From Pseudomonadota bacterium (GTDB lineage Bacteria > Pseudomonadota > Gammaproteobacteria > Steroidobacterales > Steroidobacteraceae): a DNA stretch of 64,000 nucleotides. Position numbers and translations under genes: made by a program. The notes below the pieces were generated by a model, which saw only the letters and a list, made by a program, of their open reading frames with translations, did no database searches and was not told the DNA's origin. Positions 42,653-52,072 of the stretch are shown piece after piece. The stretch lies in the NCBI GenBank assembly GCA_023417315.1, contig JAEZFW010000085.1:68136-132135 (forward strand). Direction: 5' to 3'. How positions within the stretch are numbered: the stretch's first letter is position 1; each line of letters begins with the position of its first letter.

Positions 42653-43465
42653 ATGTATCAAGTGTCTGGTACGGTCAGCTTCGTCGCCGCGCGACGGGCC
42701 GCCGCTGTGTGCGTGCGTGTCGTTTTTCCTGTCGCGCTCATTGGCATGTTGAGCGGATGCATGACCGCCCGGATCGAAGAATTACGTGAGGCGCCGACGC
42801 AAATCTCCGCTAGCGACGCAATCGTGCTGCTGGCAAAGCCGCACTTGGAAGGTACGGGTACAGAAGAGAAATTCCTGAACTGCTTGGAACGTGAATTGGT
42901 CGGCGAAGAGTTCTCTGCGTCCGTAGCGTACAAGCAACGTGAAGGAAAGCAGTTCGAGCCGCGCAGCAGCCTCAAGAATCGTCCGTTCCAAATTTACGCG
43001 GACCATCACTTCATCGACGCACTCTATCCCTGGTTGGAGCCGAGCACGGCGCCCGCGAACGCGCAGGGGTTCTCTGCGTTCCTGTCTCGACCTGGGGTTT
43101 CCGAGCGAGTCGGTGAGATGGGCGTTCGTTACATCGTGTGGATCGACGGCATCACCCAGAAGACGGATGGCGGCGGCAGCATTGCGTGCGCCGCGGGCCC
43201 GGGCGGGGCCGGCTGTCTCGGATTGGGCTGGTGGGAGAAGAGCTCGGATTACGAAGCGACCGTGTGGGATCTTCGGCAAGGCGTCGCGGCCGGTACGTTG
43301 TCGACTGACGTGAAAGGTACGTCGGTCATGATTGGTGCGATTGCGCCAATACCCTTGATTGCGCCGGTGCAGAGTACGGCGTGCGATCGGTTGGCAGGTC
43401 AATTGAAGTCGTTCCTAATCGGTACTGGACCGGAGGAGACCGCCGCGGTCTCACGTCCGCAGTAG
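42653..43465 (+). CDS. Lipoprotein of the envelope cluster, unknown function
   Basis: A 270-aa lipoprotein: signal peptide with lipobox LSGC, mature part starting MTARIEELREAP. It contains a segment with Cys residues in a Gly-rich loop (IACAAGPGGAGCLGLGWW) and predicted beta strands near the end. I do not recognise a family. First gene of the run of co-directional envelope genes. ATG at 42653 has GGAGAA nearby. Confidence 0.75.
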   Translation: MYQVSGTVSFVAARRAAAVCVRVVFPVALIGMLSGCMTARIEELREAPTQISASDAIVLLAKPHLEGTGTEEKFLNCLERELVGEEFSASVAYKQREGKQFEPRSSLKNRPFQIYADHHFIDALYPWLEPSTAPANAQGFSAFLSRPGVSERVGEMGVRYIVWIDGITQKTDGGGSIACAAGPGGAGCLGLGWWEKSSDYEATVWDLRQGVAAGTLSTDVKGTSVMIGAIAPIPLIAPVQSTACDRLAGQLKSFLIGTGPEETAAVSRPQ

Positions 43466-43625
43466 GAGGCGTCATCCTTCTGTGTGTTGATCAGATTGAA
43501 CCTGTGGCGCTGCGCACGGATCGAATGTCGACTGTCCGGCGATGCGCTCAGCGCCCGTTCAGCGTGTGCGATGCACAGTCGGTCAGGGGACCGCACTCGG
43601 GCCGGGCGGGGATGAAGGAGTGACG

Positions 43626-45506
43626 ATGCAGATCGAATCTCACAAGCGCCTACTGCATTCGCTCGGTAGGCTGATCGCGGTCGGAACAGCGGCTGCGTTC
43701 TTGATGGGTGGCTGCCCCGAGCAGCAGTCCTCCTCTACGTCGATCCCCAGCCCATCGGGTTCGCCGCCGTCATCGGGCGGCAGTTCAGGTAGCTCTGGGA
43801 GCAGTGGCGGCTCTTCCGGTCGTTCCGGCGGAAGCTCATCGAGCATGCCTTCCGGGGGTGGCTCTTCCGGAGGTAGCTCATCCAGCATGCCCTCACCGGG
43901 CGGCGGAGCATCAGGCGGCCAATCGCAAGGCGGCGCTTCGATGCCGTCTTCATCATCGTCCCGCGGTGGCGCTCAATCGGGCGGCAGCATGGGTTTGCCA
44001 GGATCGAGCTCCGGGTCGCGTGGCGGTGGCAGCAACGATCCGGGTGCGAGCTCGGGTAGCTCAGGCGGTTCTCAAGCTGGTTCACAGGGAGGCTCACAAG
44101 GCGGTGGATCGCAGGGTGGCGGAGCTCAAGGTGGTGGTTCGCAGGGTGGCGAGGCGGGTGGCAGTGCCGGTGGAGGATCGCAAGGCGGGGGCTCCGAGGC
44201 GGGCGGAGGTGCGCAGGCAGGAGGCTCCGCGGGCGGCGGCTCGCAGGGCGGTCCGAATGTCTCGGTCGGTATGCCAGGCACTGGATTGCCAAGCGTAGGC
44301 ATCCCGTCGCCGAGTACCGGCGGCGCGAGCGGCGGCGGCGGCGGTTCTGAATCTGGCGGCAACCCGTCTGATGGCGGCATGGGCGGTTCTGCCGGCGGTT
44401 CTCAAAATGAAAGCATCTTTAGAGGATCGAGCGGCGGCGGGGGTGGCGGTAGCTCCGGCGGTTCTGCGGGCGCAAGCGGCAGCCAAGGCGGTGCGGCTGG
44501 TTCGATGGGTGGTGGTCAAGCTGGTGGCGGCGCCGCAGGCGGCGGCCAAACCGGATCTGCAGGTGCGATGGGCGGCGGCGCGCAAGGTGGCGGCGCTGCG
44601 GGACAAATGGGCGGCGGTGCGCAAGGCGGCGGTGCTGCGGGACAGATGGGTGGTGGCGCGCAAGGTGGCGGCGCTGCGGGACAAATGGGCGGCGGCGCGC
44701 AAGGCGGCGGTGCTGCGGGTCAAATGGGTGGTGGGCAAGGTGGTGGAGATGGCGCCGCCGGCACGATGGGTCAAGCGGGCGGCGGACAAGCTGGTGGTGC
44801 GTCTGGTGGCATGGCCGGCGCGGAGGGTGGAGCAGCTGGTGCTCCCGGCGGTTCGATGGGTGATGGCGGCGGCGGTCCACAAGCAGGGTCGTCCGGCGGC
44901 GGCAGTAGTGGCGGTGGCGGCGATGCGAGCGCGGGTGGGCAAGCCGGCGGCGGCGCTGGCGGCGCTGGGCCCATGACGCCTGGCGAGCGCACTGCCCAAA
45001 TCGATCGCCGGTTCGAAACCACATTCAATGTTTTCGACGATCGTATCGCGGACGAACAGGCCGTGATCGACGGTCAACGTCGCGGACGCGGCGGCTCGGG
45101 CGGCGGTAGTGAAGCCGGCGGCGAAGAGGGAGGCGACGGTGCCGATGGATCATCGAATGGCTCCGGCGGCGAAGGCGAAGGCGAAGGCGAAGGCGGCCTC
45201 GGCGGACAATCCGGAAACGGCCGGAATGGCGGGCAATCCGGAGGCGGCGGGCAGGGCAACGGGTCGGGCCAATCGGCGGGCGAGGGCTCTCGGAGCGGTG
45301 GCGCGCAAGGCGGTGGCGGGGGCGTCGGTGGCGGCGCTGGCGGCGGCAGCGGTCCGAATACCGTGCCCGCTGATATCCCGGACGGCAGCGACGATGACAT
45401 CGTGGCGCGTCAGTTGCGGGAAGCCGCAATGCAGGAGAAGGATCCGGAGTTGCGCGAGAAGCTTTGGGAGGAGTACCGCAACTACAAGAAGAGTACCGGC
45501 GGCTGA
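43626..45506 (+). CDS. Very Gly/Ser/Gln-rich low-complexity lipoprotein
   Basis: A 626-aa protein. The signal peptide ends in LMGGC, then about 440 residues are nearly all Gly, Ser, Gln, Ala, Pro and Met, first Ser/Gly (SSGGSSGSSG), then GGSQGG, then a perfect 13-residue tandem repeat. After that a short folded-looking segment (TPGERTAQIDRRFETTFNVFDDRIADEQAVIDGQRR), another Gly-rich stretch and a charged C-terminal helix (REAAMQEKDPELREKLWEEY). Probably an extended, flexible periplasmic or surface linker with ordered ends. Start ATG at 43626 has GAAGGAG at good spacing; the upstream extension is not coding. Confidence 0.8.
   Translation: MQIESHKRLLHSLGRLIAVGTAAAFLMGGCPEQQSSSTSIPSPSGSPPSSGGSSGSSGSSGGSSGRSGGSSSSMPSGGGSSGGSSSSMPSPGGGASGGQSQGGASMPSSSSSRGGAQSGGSMGLPGSSSGSRGGGSNDPGASSGSSGGSQAGSQGGSQGGGSQGGGAQGGGSQGGEAGGSAGGGSQGGGSEAGGGAQAGGSAGGGSQGGPNVSVGMPGTGLPSVGIPSPSTGGASGGGGGSESGGNPSDGGMGGSAGGSQNESIFRGSSGGGGGGSSGGSAGASGSQGGAAGSMGGGQAGGGAAGGGQTGSAGAMGGGAQGGGAAGQMGGGAQGGGAAGQMGGGAQGGGAAGQMGGGAQGGGAAGQMGGGQGGGDGAAGTMGQAGGGQAGGASGGMAGAEGGAAGAPGGSMGDGGGGPQAGSSGGGSSGGGGDASAGGQAGGGAGGAGPMTPGERTAQIDRRFETTFNVFDDRIADEQAVIDGQRRGRGGSGGGSEAGGEEGGDGADGSSNGSGGEGEGEGEGGLGGQSGNGRNGGQSGGGGQGNGSGQSAGEGSRSGGAQGGGGGVGGGAGGGSGPNTVPADIPDGSDDDIVARQLREAAMQEKDPELREKLWEEYRNYKKSTGG
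44571..44726 (+). repeat. Four tandem 39-bp units inside the Gly-rich lipoprotein
   Basis: Four in-frame 39-bp copies encode the 13-residue unit GGGAQGGGAAGQM. They differ only at synonymous positions (for example GGT/GGC, CAA/CAG). Units 1 and 3 and units 2 and 4 are most alike, suggesting duplication of a 78-bp pair. A site for copy-number change. Confidence 0.9.
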
Positions 45507-45582
45507 CGCGGAACTCTTCGGCGGACGCGGACGACTTACATTCGGTCACCAACGAGCGATTTTCTCAAACGGTTGAAAGCTC

Positions 45583-46821
45583 ATGAACCGCACAATTCTC
45601 ATCCTCATTTCGTGGGCTACGGGCATCGCCCTGAGCGGTTGTGTTGTCCACGAGACCCGGCCGCTGCCGCAGGTGCAGGCGATACAGGCATCCTCGGAAA
45701 TTCCCGCCGAACAGTTGCTCGATGTGGGCGTGAAGCTCTTCGACGCGAACGTGCCCGAGGACGAGAAAGTGCTCGAACGCGAGCACATCTTCCCGGAGGT
45801 GCGTCGGGCCGAGGCTCGCTACATTCCGATGCAGATCCGCAATACCCTCGAGGGCACCGGCCACTGGGGCCAAGTGCGTGTGATGCCCGAGGAAGCAGAT
45901 GCATTGGATGTGTACGTCTCCGGGGTCATCGTCGAGTCGAGCGGTCAGCGGCTGGATATCGATGTCACGGTCTCCGATGCGACTGGCCGCACGTGGTTCC
46001 GCAAGACGTATGAACAGATCGCCGACACGCGCTCATACAAAGACACGAGCGGTGCGCCACGCGATCCATTCCAGAATCTCTACAGCAATCTGGCGAACGA
46101 CATGCTGGCTTATCGCGAGCAGCTCAAAGGTCAAGACTTGGAGAACGTGCGTCGCGTGGCGAAGCTCAAGTTCGCATCGGATCTTGCGCCGTATGCCTTC
46201 GCAAACTATCTGAACAAGGATAAGAAGAAGGGCTTGTACCAAATCACGCGCTTGCCCGCAGAAAACGATCCGCTGATCACACGAATGGATCGCATCCGCG
46301 AGCGCGATTACGCGTTGCTCGACACGATCAACGAGCACTATTCCGTATTCTCGGACAACATGGCCGAGCCGTACACGAACTGGCGCCGCTACAGCTACGA
46401 TGAGCTCGAAGCGAAAGATGAAGCAGCTCGCTCTGCGCTCACCCGCAAACTCTTGGGCGCTGCTGCAATCGTCGGCGGACTGATGATCGGCAATGAAACC
46501 GGCTCGTATGCGGGTCGCGCGGCAGCCACCGGTGCGATCTTCGGCGGCGCCTACGCCGTGAAGAGCGGTTTCGACAAGGGCGCCGAAGTGAAGATGCATT
46601 CCGATTCGCTCAAGCAGTTGGGCGACTCGTTCCAGGCTGAAGTGCAACCGATGGTCGTGGAAGTCGAAGGTCGGACTCTGCAATTGCAGGGAACCGCCGA
46701 AGAGCAATTTCGCGAGTGGCGTCAGCTGCTGAAGGAACTCTACGAGAACGAAACGGGTCTTTCGGTTCAGACGCCTGCGACGGGCGAGACTGCGCAGCAG
46801 CCCGCGGCGAGTGGCGGCTGA
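45583..46821 (+). CDS. Lipoprotein with a glycine-zipper segment
   Basis: A 412-aa lipoprotein: lipobox ALSGC near residue 20, a folded N-terminal domain with alternating strands (DALDVYVSGVIVESSGQRLDIDVTVSDATGRTWF), a helical middle, and a glycine-zipper-like hydrophobic stretch (around 305-340; GAAAIVGGLMIG, GRAAATGAIFGGAYAV), then a C-terminal region ending Gln/Pro-rich. Such zippers insert in or associate with membranes. Its end nearly touches the kinase gene. Confidence 0.8.
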   Translation: MNRTILILISWATGIALSGCVVHETRPLPQVQAIQASSEIPAEQLLDVGVKLFDANVPEDEKVLEREHIFPEVRRAEARYIPMQIRNTLEGTGHWGQVRVMPEEADALDVYVSGVIVESSGQRLDIDVTVSDATGRTWFRKTYEQIADTRSYKDTSGAPRDPFQNLYSNLANDMLAYREQLKGQDLENVRRVAKLKFASDLAPYAFANYLNKDKKKGLYQITRLPAENDPLITRMDRIRERDYALLDTINEHYSVFSDNMAEPYTNWRRYSYDELEAKDEAARSALTRKLLGAAAIVGGLMIGNETGSYAGRAAATGAIFGGAYAVKSGFDKGAEVKMHSDSLKQLGDSFQAEVQPMVVEVEGRTLQLQGTAEEQFREWRQLLKELYENETGLSVQTPATGETAQQPAASGG

Positions 46822-46852
46822 CGCGAATACGCGTTCGTTTGCAACGAACTGC

Positions 46853-49195
46853 ATGCTGGAGATCGGGCAGGAGCTTTCTGCCAGATTCGTCTTGGTCCGA
46901 CGCCTTGGCTGCGGCGGCAGCGGCGAGGTCTGGCTCGCGCGCGATCGCGATCTGAATCGCGAAATCGCGCTCAAGATCTTGGCGCCTGCGTGGATGCAGC
47001 ACGAAAGTGCGATTGCAGCGATCGAGCGCGAATACGCGCTCCTGCGCGGCCTCGACCATCCGAACATATTGCGTGTGGAAGGACTGCATCGCGGGTCGGG
47101 TCGTCTTTGGATCGCGATGGAGTATGCGGAGCGTGGGAATCTCACGCAGCTGCGTGGTCGGAAGCTCGAGGAGCTTCTGTGCGCAGTGACGCCGATCGCC
47201 TCGGCTCTCGTCTATCTGCACGCGCGCGGACTCGTGCATCGCGACGTGAAGCCATCGAACATCCTGCTTATGTCCGATGGCACGTCCAAACTTGCCGATT
47301 ACGATGCGGCGATCCGCGAAGGAACACTCGGGGGTGCGACTTCGCGCGGTTCGCCCTTCAGCATGAGCCCGCAACAGCTGGGCGGCGGAGCACCAGCGGC
47401 GAGCGACGATGTCTACGCATTCGGCGCGACATTGTATGAGTTATTGTCGGGATATCCGCCGTTCTATCCGGATGCTAGAGCCGAGCGCATTCGGACCGAA
47501 CAACCGGCGGCGCTGACGTCTTCGGTACCGGCGGTGGCGGCAGGCTTGATTACGCGAATGCTGGCGAAATCGCCGGCGGAGCGTCCTTCGATGGACAAGG
47601 TAGAGAACGAGCTGAAGGGAATGGTGAACACCAACGAAAATATTCGACCGGACTCCACTCCAGTGCGGATCGAGCCGCCGACCGCGCGTGCAACGGGCGC
47701 TGCAGGCGAGCCGCTTCGTAGCGAATGGAAGCGATCGAATAGCGCGAACAGTGCCAGCGCGCACGATCTGCATCGTCAAGGTTTTCGGCGAGGGCTTGCT
47801 GCCTCGGCCGTCGCGCTCGGCCTCATCGCCGTGCTCATCGTGTTCTTCGCGTTGCCGCGCTGGGTGGAGGAGCAAGAGCCCGCAGCGTACAGACAAGCTG
47901 CATCGCAGACGCCCCAAGCTCGTCCTGAAGCTCGAGTCGAGAAGAAGGAGCTCGACTTCGCGGCGCTCGCTCGCGCCAAGCAAGAAGCCGAGGACCTCCG
48001 CGCGCCGTTGCAAGAGCGACTAGAGAAACTTCAATCGCAAGCTGTGGACGTGTGGGGCGGTGCTGAAATGCTGCGTGCGAACGAAGAGCTCGCGGCGGGC
48101 GATAAGAACATGGAAGCACGCGAGTACCTCGCGGCCGTCGAGCATTTCAAGAATGCAGCTCCGCTGTTCGACACGCTGGAGAAGCGCGCGGGTGAAGTGC
48201 TCTCCGAACGACTCTCGATGGGAACGAAAGCGCTCGAGGAAGGCCGCTCTGCCGATGCCCGAAGTGCGTTCGAGCTCGCCACGAAGATCGATCCGAAGAA
48301 CGCGGTGGCCGCTGCCGGACTGAAGCGCGCGAGCACGCTGGATGAAGTTCTGGATCTCGTTGCCAGCGCAGAGCGGCAGGAGAAAGAGGCGCAGATGCAA
48401 GATGCGCTCGCGAGCTACCGTAAAGCCCTTGAACTCGATGCGCAGGCGCCGCGCGCAGCTGACGGAATCGCGCGCATCGAGGCGAGGCTGGCCGGCGATG
48501 CATTCGCGAGCGCGATGGCGCGTGGCTTCGGGGCGCTCGCGAAGTCCGATCATTCGAGCGCGCGCGCCGCATTTCAGGAAGCGGGAAGGATTCGGCCGAA
48601 TGCGCCCGAGGTCGCGCAGGCGTTGCGGCAGATCGAACAAGAGCAACGCACGGGCGTGATCGGCACCAAGCTGCGCGCCGCGCAGACGCTCGAAGCGCAG
48701 GAGCAATGGGCCGATGCGCTGAAGGAATATCAGGCAGTGCTCGAGCTCGATTCGACCGTTGCAGCGGCGAATGAAGGCGTCGCCCGTGTGTCGCCGCGAG
48801 CGGCGCTCAACGAGCAGCTCGAGTTGTATCTCACGCAGCCAGAGCGGCTCTTCAGTCAACCCGTACGCTCGGCGGCGCGCGACACGCTCGCCCGCGCCCA
48901 ACGTATTCAGAATGCGGGTCCGGTGCTGCAGAAGCAGATCACAACGCTCGGCGACTGGCTGGCGCGTGCTGAGGTGCCGGTGCCCGTTGCGATTCAGTCG
49001 GACAATCAAACCCAAGTGACGATCTATCGAGTGGGATCGCTCGGCGCATTCGAGCAGCGTTCGCTCGAGCTCGTTCCGGGACGCTACACACTCGTTGGTA
49101 CACGTCCTGGCTATCGGGATGTGCGTCGTCAGATCGACGTCCTTCCAGGCGCATCGCTCGAGCCGATCGACATCCGTTGCGAGGACAAAATTTGA
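46853..49195 (+). CDS. Ser/Thr protein kinase with periplasmic coiled/TPR region and PEGA domain
   Basis: A 780-aa membrane kinase. Kinase domain (about 10-265) with GCGGSGEV, Lys41 (IALK) and HRDVKPSN (Asp131). The DFG motif is DYD (Asp149), unusual but with the metal Asp kept. A membrane helix near 320 (AASAVALGLIAVLIVFFAL) is followed by a long helical region with TPR-like repeats and a C-terminal PEGA-like domain. ATG at 46853 is used; a GTG at 46811 overlapping the previous gene is possible. The stop overlaps the start of the next gene (TTGA), implying coupling. Confidence 0.88.
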   Translation: MLEIGQELSARFVLVRRLGCGGSGEVWLARDRDLNREIALKILAPAWMQHESAIAAIEREYALLRGLDHPNILRVEGLHRGSGRLWIAMEYAERGNLTQLRGRKLEELLCAVTPIASALVYLHARGLVHRDVKPSNILLMSDGTSKLADYDAAIREGTLGGATSRGSPFSMSPQQLGGGAPAASDDVYAFGATLYELLSGYPPFYPDARAERIRTEQPAALTSSVPAVAAGLITRMLAKSPAERPSMDKVENELKGMVNTNENIRPDSTPVRIEPPTARATGAAGEPLRSEWKRSNSANSASAHDLHRQGFRRGLAASAVALGLIAVLIVFFALPRWVEEQEPAAYRQAASQTPQARPEARVEKKELDFAALARAKQEAEDLRAPLQERLEKLQSQAVDVWGGAEMLRANEELAAGDKNMEAREYLAAVEHFKNAAPLFDTLEKRAGEVLSERLSMGTKALEEGRSADARSAFELATKIDPKNAVAAAGLKRASTLDEVLDLVASAERQEKEAQMQDALASYRKALELDAQAPRAADGIARIEARLAGDAFASAMARGFGALAKSDHSSARAAFQEAGRIRPNAPEVAQALRQIEQEQRTGVIGTKLRAAQTLEAQEQWADALKEYQAVLELDSTVAAANEGVARVSPRAALNEQLELYLTQPERLFSQPVRSAARDTLARAQRIQNAGPVLQKQITTLGDWLARAEVPVPVAIQSDNQTQVTIYRVGSLGAFEQRSLELVPGRYTLVGTRPGYRDVRRQIDVLPGASLEPIDIRCEDKI

Positions 49196-51603
49196 GCGAG
49201 CTCATCGTTCGGGAATCGCTCGGCGAACGTCGCGTCTCCGCGGCGGACTTGCCACTCGCAATCGGCGGACCTGGAAGCGGCATCGTCATGGCCGGTCGCC
49301 CGGATGGCGCTGAAGCTTTTCTCGGAGTTCACGAAGAACAGCTCTTCATCCAGCCGGCGAACGGGGCGGAAGTTCTGCACAACGGAGTGCGTGTCCATCG
49401 CTCCACGTGGTTGCGCGAAGGCGATGTAGTGAACTTCGGCAATGCGCGTATTCGCATCGCGCGCAGCGGCGATGCCCATCGCATCGACGTTGAAGACGGT
49501 AGCTCAGGCAACATCACGGCACCGCCCATCTTGCCGGAGCAACCGCGAGTGTCCGGCGAGAGCGAATCGGAATCGGAACGCATCGACGCGGTGCAGTTCC
49601 GTGCAAGTGACGCTGCGAAGGTACGGCGCGGTCCCGTGCTCAATCCCACTCGGGTGGCGTTGCTCGCTGTCTGCGTCGTGGGCGCGGCCATCATGTGGTT
49701 CGTGCTCACCGCGACCTCGATCAGCGTGCAAACGGACCCGAGCGAAGCAGACGTGCAAGTGCGCGGGGGATTGCTTGCGATTCCGATGGGTCAGCGCATG
49801 CTGTTGCGCCCTGGCGAGTATCAAGTGCGAGCGGAGCTTCCCGGCTATCGGCCGGCGGAGCTCGACATCGAGGTCACGAAGGAGCCGAACCAGCGCTTCG
49901 CGATGAAGCTCGAAAAGCTCCCGGGACGATTGCAGATCGAAACGCCTGCGCCCGCGCGAGTCAGTGTCGATGGACAAGAGATCGGCGAGGCGCCCGGCGA
50001 GTTCGAAATCGGACCTGGCAAACATCGCATTGCGATTGCAGCAGCCCGCTATCAGCCGTTCGCTGCGGAGATCGAAGTCGAAGGTGGCGGCAAAGCACAA
50101 AGCTTCCAGCCCGAGCTCGTTCCGAACTGGGCAGCCGTGAATGTCACGTCCGAGCCGGCAGGTGCGCAGGTGCTCGTCGATGGCGAACCTCGCGGCACGA
50201 CTCCGCTTACGACCGAGATCCTAGCGGGCAATCATCCCCTCGAGCTGCGGCTCGAGGGATTCAAGCCCTGGACGACGGACGTGCAGATCAAGGCCGGTGA
50301 GCCGGTGGCGGTAGGACCGGTCAAGCTTGGCTTGCCGGACGGACGGCTCGCGCTGCGGTCCGACCCGTCTGGTGCGAGTGTTTCCGTTGCTGGCGTCTAT
50401 CGCGGACAGACGCCCCTCAGCCTGGAGTTACGCCCTGACATCGCGCACTCGATCGTCGTCTCGAAGCCCGGCTATGAAGCAGCCACCCGCCAGGTTTCCT
50501 TGGGCGCAGGAGAGCAGCGAACCGTATCGGTGCCTCTCGAGGGCATCTTCGGAGAAGTGACCGTTCGCGCGCAGCCGGCAGATGCGCAGGTCTATGTCGA
50601 CGGTCAACCGCGCGGCGCCGCGAATCAGACGCTGCGACTCGTAGCGACAGGTCAAGAGATCGCGGTTCGTAAGGAAGGATTCATCGAGTACAAGACGACG
50701 ATCACCCCGCGACCGGGTGTGCCGCAGGTCGTTCAGACCACTTTACTCACGCCGGCGCAGGCGAAGGCTGCGGCAACCCCGACTACGCTTCGTACGAAAT
50801 CCGAGCAAACGATGAAGTTGATGCCGACCGGGCGCTTCACGATGGGAAGCCCGAGGCGGGAGCCAGGGCGACGCGCGAATGAGGCGCAGCGACCCGTCCA
50901 GATCACACGCCCGTTCTACATCAGCGTTCACGAGGTCACGAACGGCCAGTATCGCAAGTTCCGCGCAACCCATCGTTCGGGGATCGTCGGTCAGCACACT
51001 TTGGATCTGGACAATCAACCGGTCGTAAACATTGCCTGGGAGGATGCCGTTCAGTTCTGCAATTGGTTGTCGCAGCAAGAAGGCCTCAAACCCGCGTATG
51101 AACGCAAGGGTGACACCTACGTTGCGGTCAATCCGATGACGAATGGATATCGACTCCCCACCGATGCCGAGTGGGAATGGGTGGCGCGACATCAGCCCGG
51201 CGGCGAGCTGCGGCGCTATCCCTGGGGAGAGGCGCTGCCTGTCGCCCCGCGTTCAGGGAATTACGCTGATTCGAACGCACGATTGCTCGTCCAGAATGTC
51301 ATTCCGGAGTACGACGATGGTTTCGCGGTTTCTGCCCCAGTCGGTAAGTTCCCCGCCAACACGCTAGGCGTCTTCGATATGGGTGGCAACGTCGCCGAAT
51401 GGGTCCATGATTACTACAGCGTCACACCGACGGCGACCGAACCAGCGATTGATCCCATCGGGCCGAGCGAGGGTACTCAACATGTGATTCGGGGCTCGAG
51501 CTGGAAGAGCTCGAGTGTGACCGAGCTGCGGTTGGCAGCGCGAGATTACGGAGATCGCGGGCGCAACGATGTGGGCTTCCGCATCGTGAGAAACGCCGAA
51601 TAG
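49192..51603 (+). CDS. FHA-like / multi-PEGA / FGE-sulfatase-domain fusion protein
   Basis: An 803-aa protein. N-terminal FHA-like beta domain (about 1-95, cytoplasmic), membrane helix (about 150-170, VALLAVCVVGAAIMWFVL), five or six PEGA repeats (about 175-535; SEPAGAQVLVDGEPRGTTPL, SDPSGASVSVAGVYRGQTPL, AQPADAQVYVDGQPRG), then an FGE-sulfatase fold (about 540-803; GYRLPTDAEWEWVAR, MGGNVAEWVHDYY, VGFRIVRN). The Cys pair needed for formylglycine synthesis is absent (VIRGSSWKSSSVTELRLAAR), so the end is probably a binding module. Start TTG at 49192 overlaps the kinase stop, with GAGGA six bases upstream. Confidence 0.87.
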   Translation: MSELIVRESLGERRVSAADLPLAIGGPGSGIVMAGRPDGAEAFLGVHEEQLFIQPANGAEVLHNGVRVHRSTWLREGDVVNFGNARIRIARSGDAHRIDVEDGSSGNITAPPILPEQPRVSGESESESERIDAVQFRASDAAKVRRGPVLNPTRVALLAVCVVGAAIMWFVLTATSISVQTDPSEADVQVRGGLLAIPMGQRMLLRPGEYQVRAELPGYRPAELDIEVTKEPNQRFAMKLEKLPGRLQIETPAPARVSVDGQEIGEAPGEFEIGPGKHRIAIAAARYQPFAAEIEVEGGGKAQSFQPELVPNWAAVNVTSEPAGAQVLVDGEPRGTTPLTTEILAGNHPLELRLEGFKPWTTDVQIKAGEPVAVGPVKLGLPDGRLALRSDPSGASVSVAGVYRGQTPLSLELRPDIAHSIVVSKPGYEAATRQVSLGAGEQRTVSVPLEGIFGEVTVRAQPADAQVYVDGQPRGAANQTLRLVATGQEIAVRKEGFIEYKTTITPRPGVPQVVQTTLLTPAQAKAAATPTTLRTKSEQTMKLMPTGRFTMGSPRREPGRRANEAQRPVQITRPFYISVHEVTNGQYRKFRATHRSGIVGQHTLDLDNQPVVNIAWEDAVQFCNWLSQQEGLKPAYERKGDTYVAVNPMTNGYRLPTDAEWEWVARHQPGGELRRYPWGEALPVAPRSGNYADSNARLLVQNVIPEYDDGFAVSAPVGKFPANTLGVFDMGGNVAEWVHDYYSVTPTATEPAIDPIGPSEGTQHVIRGSSWKSSSVTELRLAARDYGDRGRNDVGFRIVRNAE

Positions 51604-51618
51604 CGAAGGTTTCAAGTC

Positions 51619-52065
51619 ATGAGGCGCAGAGCACAAGCCAATCCGATGCGATTTCTGATCATGCTCGCGGTCATGTGGGCTGCGGGATCATGGTTGTTCG
51701 CTGCGGAGACCTCACCCGTTGCGCGTGCCAAGCAGCCGGCCCAAACGCAAGCGCAAGCCGTCGCGGCTCAAGAGGTACCAGCTCAAGCGCCCGTCGCGGA
51801 AGAGACGAGCGACGCAAGCGATGATGAATCCGCTGCGAAACAAGGCGAGCAAACGATCGCGCAAGACGATACGTCCGCGAAGTCCGACGATAACGAGGGC
51901 GCGGCGGACAACAAGGAGAGCGAGGAGAGCAAGGAAGGCGAAGGCAAGTCGGCCGCAACGGCCAAGAGAGAGAGCGCGGCGGATGCCGGTGCATCGCCGC
52001 GTCGTTTCGTCCCATCCGAGCAGGTTCGCGCGGATTTCGACGTGTCTTTTCCCATAGATATCTGA
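51619..52065 (+). CDS. Small acidic single-pass or exported protein of the cluster
   Basis: A 148-aa protein: N-terminal hydrophobic helix (RFLIMLAVMWAAGSWLFA), a low-complexity acidic middle rich in Ala, Gln, Glu, Asp and Ser, and a conserved-looking C-terminus (RFVPSEQVRADFDVSFPIDI). It lies 15 bases after the FGE protein and 7 bases before the channel gene, so it is co-translated with them. Function is unknown; a flexible tether ending in a docking peptide would fit. Confidence 0.72.
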   Translation: MRRRAQANPMRFLIMLAVMWAAGSWLFAAETSPVARAKQPAQTQAQAVAAQEVPAQAPVAEETSDASDDESAAKQGEQTIAQDDTSAKSDDNEGAADNKESEESKEGEGKSAATAKRESAADAGASPRRFVPSEQVRADFDVSFPIDI

Positions 52066-52072
52066 GTAACCC

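Noticed and set aside
43735..45077. Long antisense open frames in the Gly-rich lipoprotein gene
   Set aside because: Their Arg/His/Pro- or Thr/Ala-rich composition is simply the complement of GGC/GGT repeats; the sense frame has a signal peptide and ribosome site.
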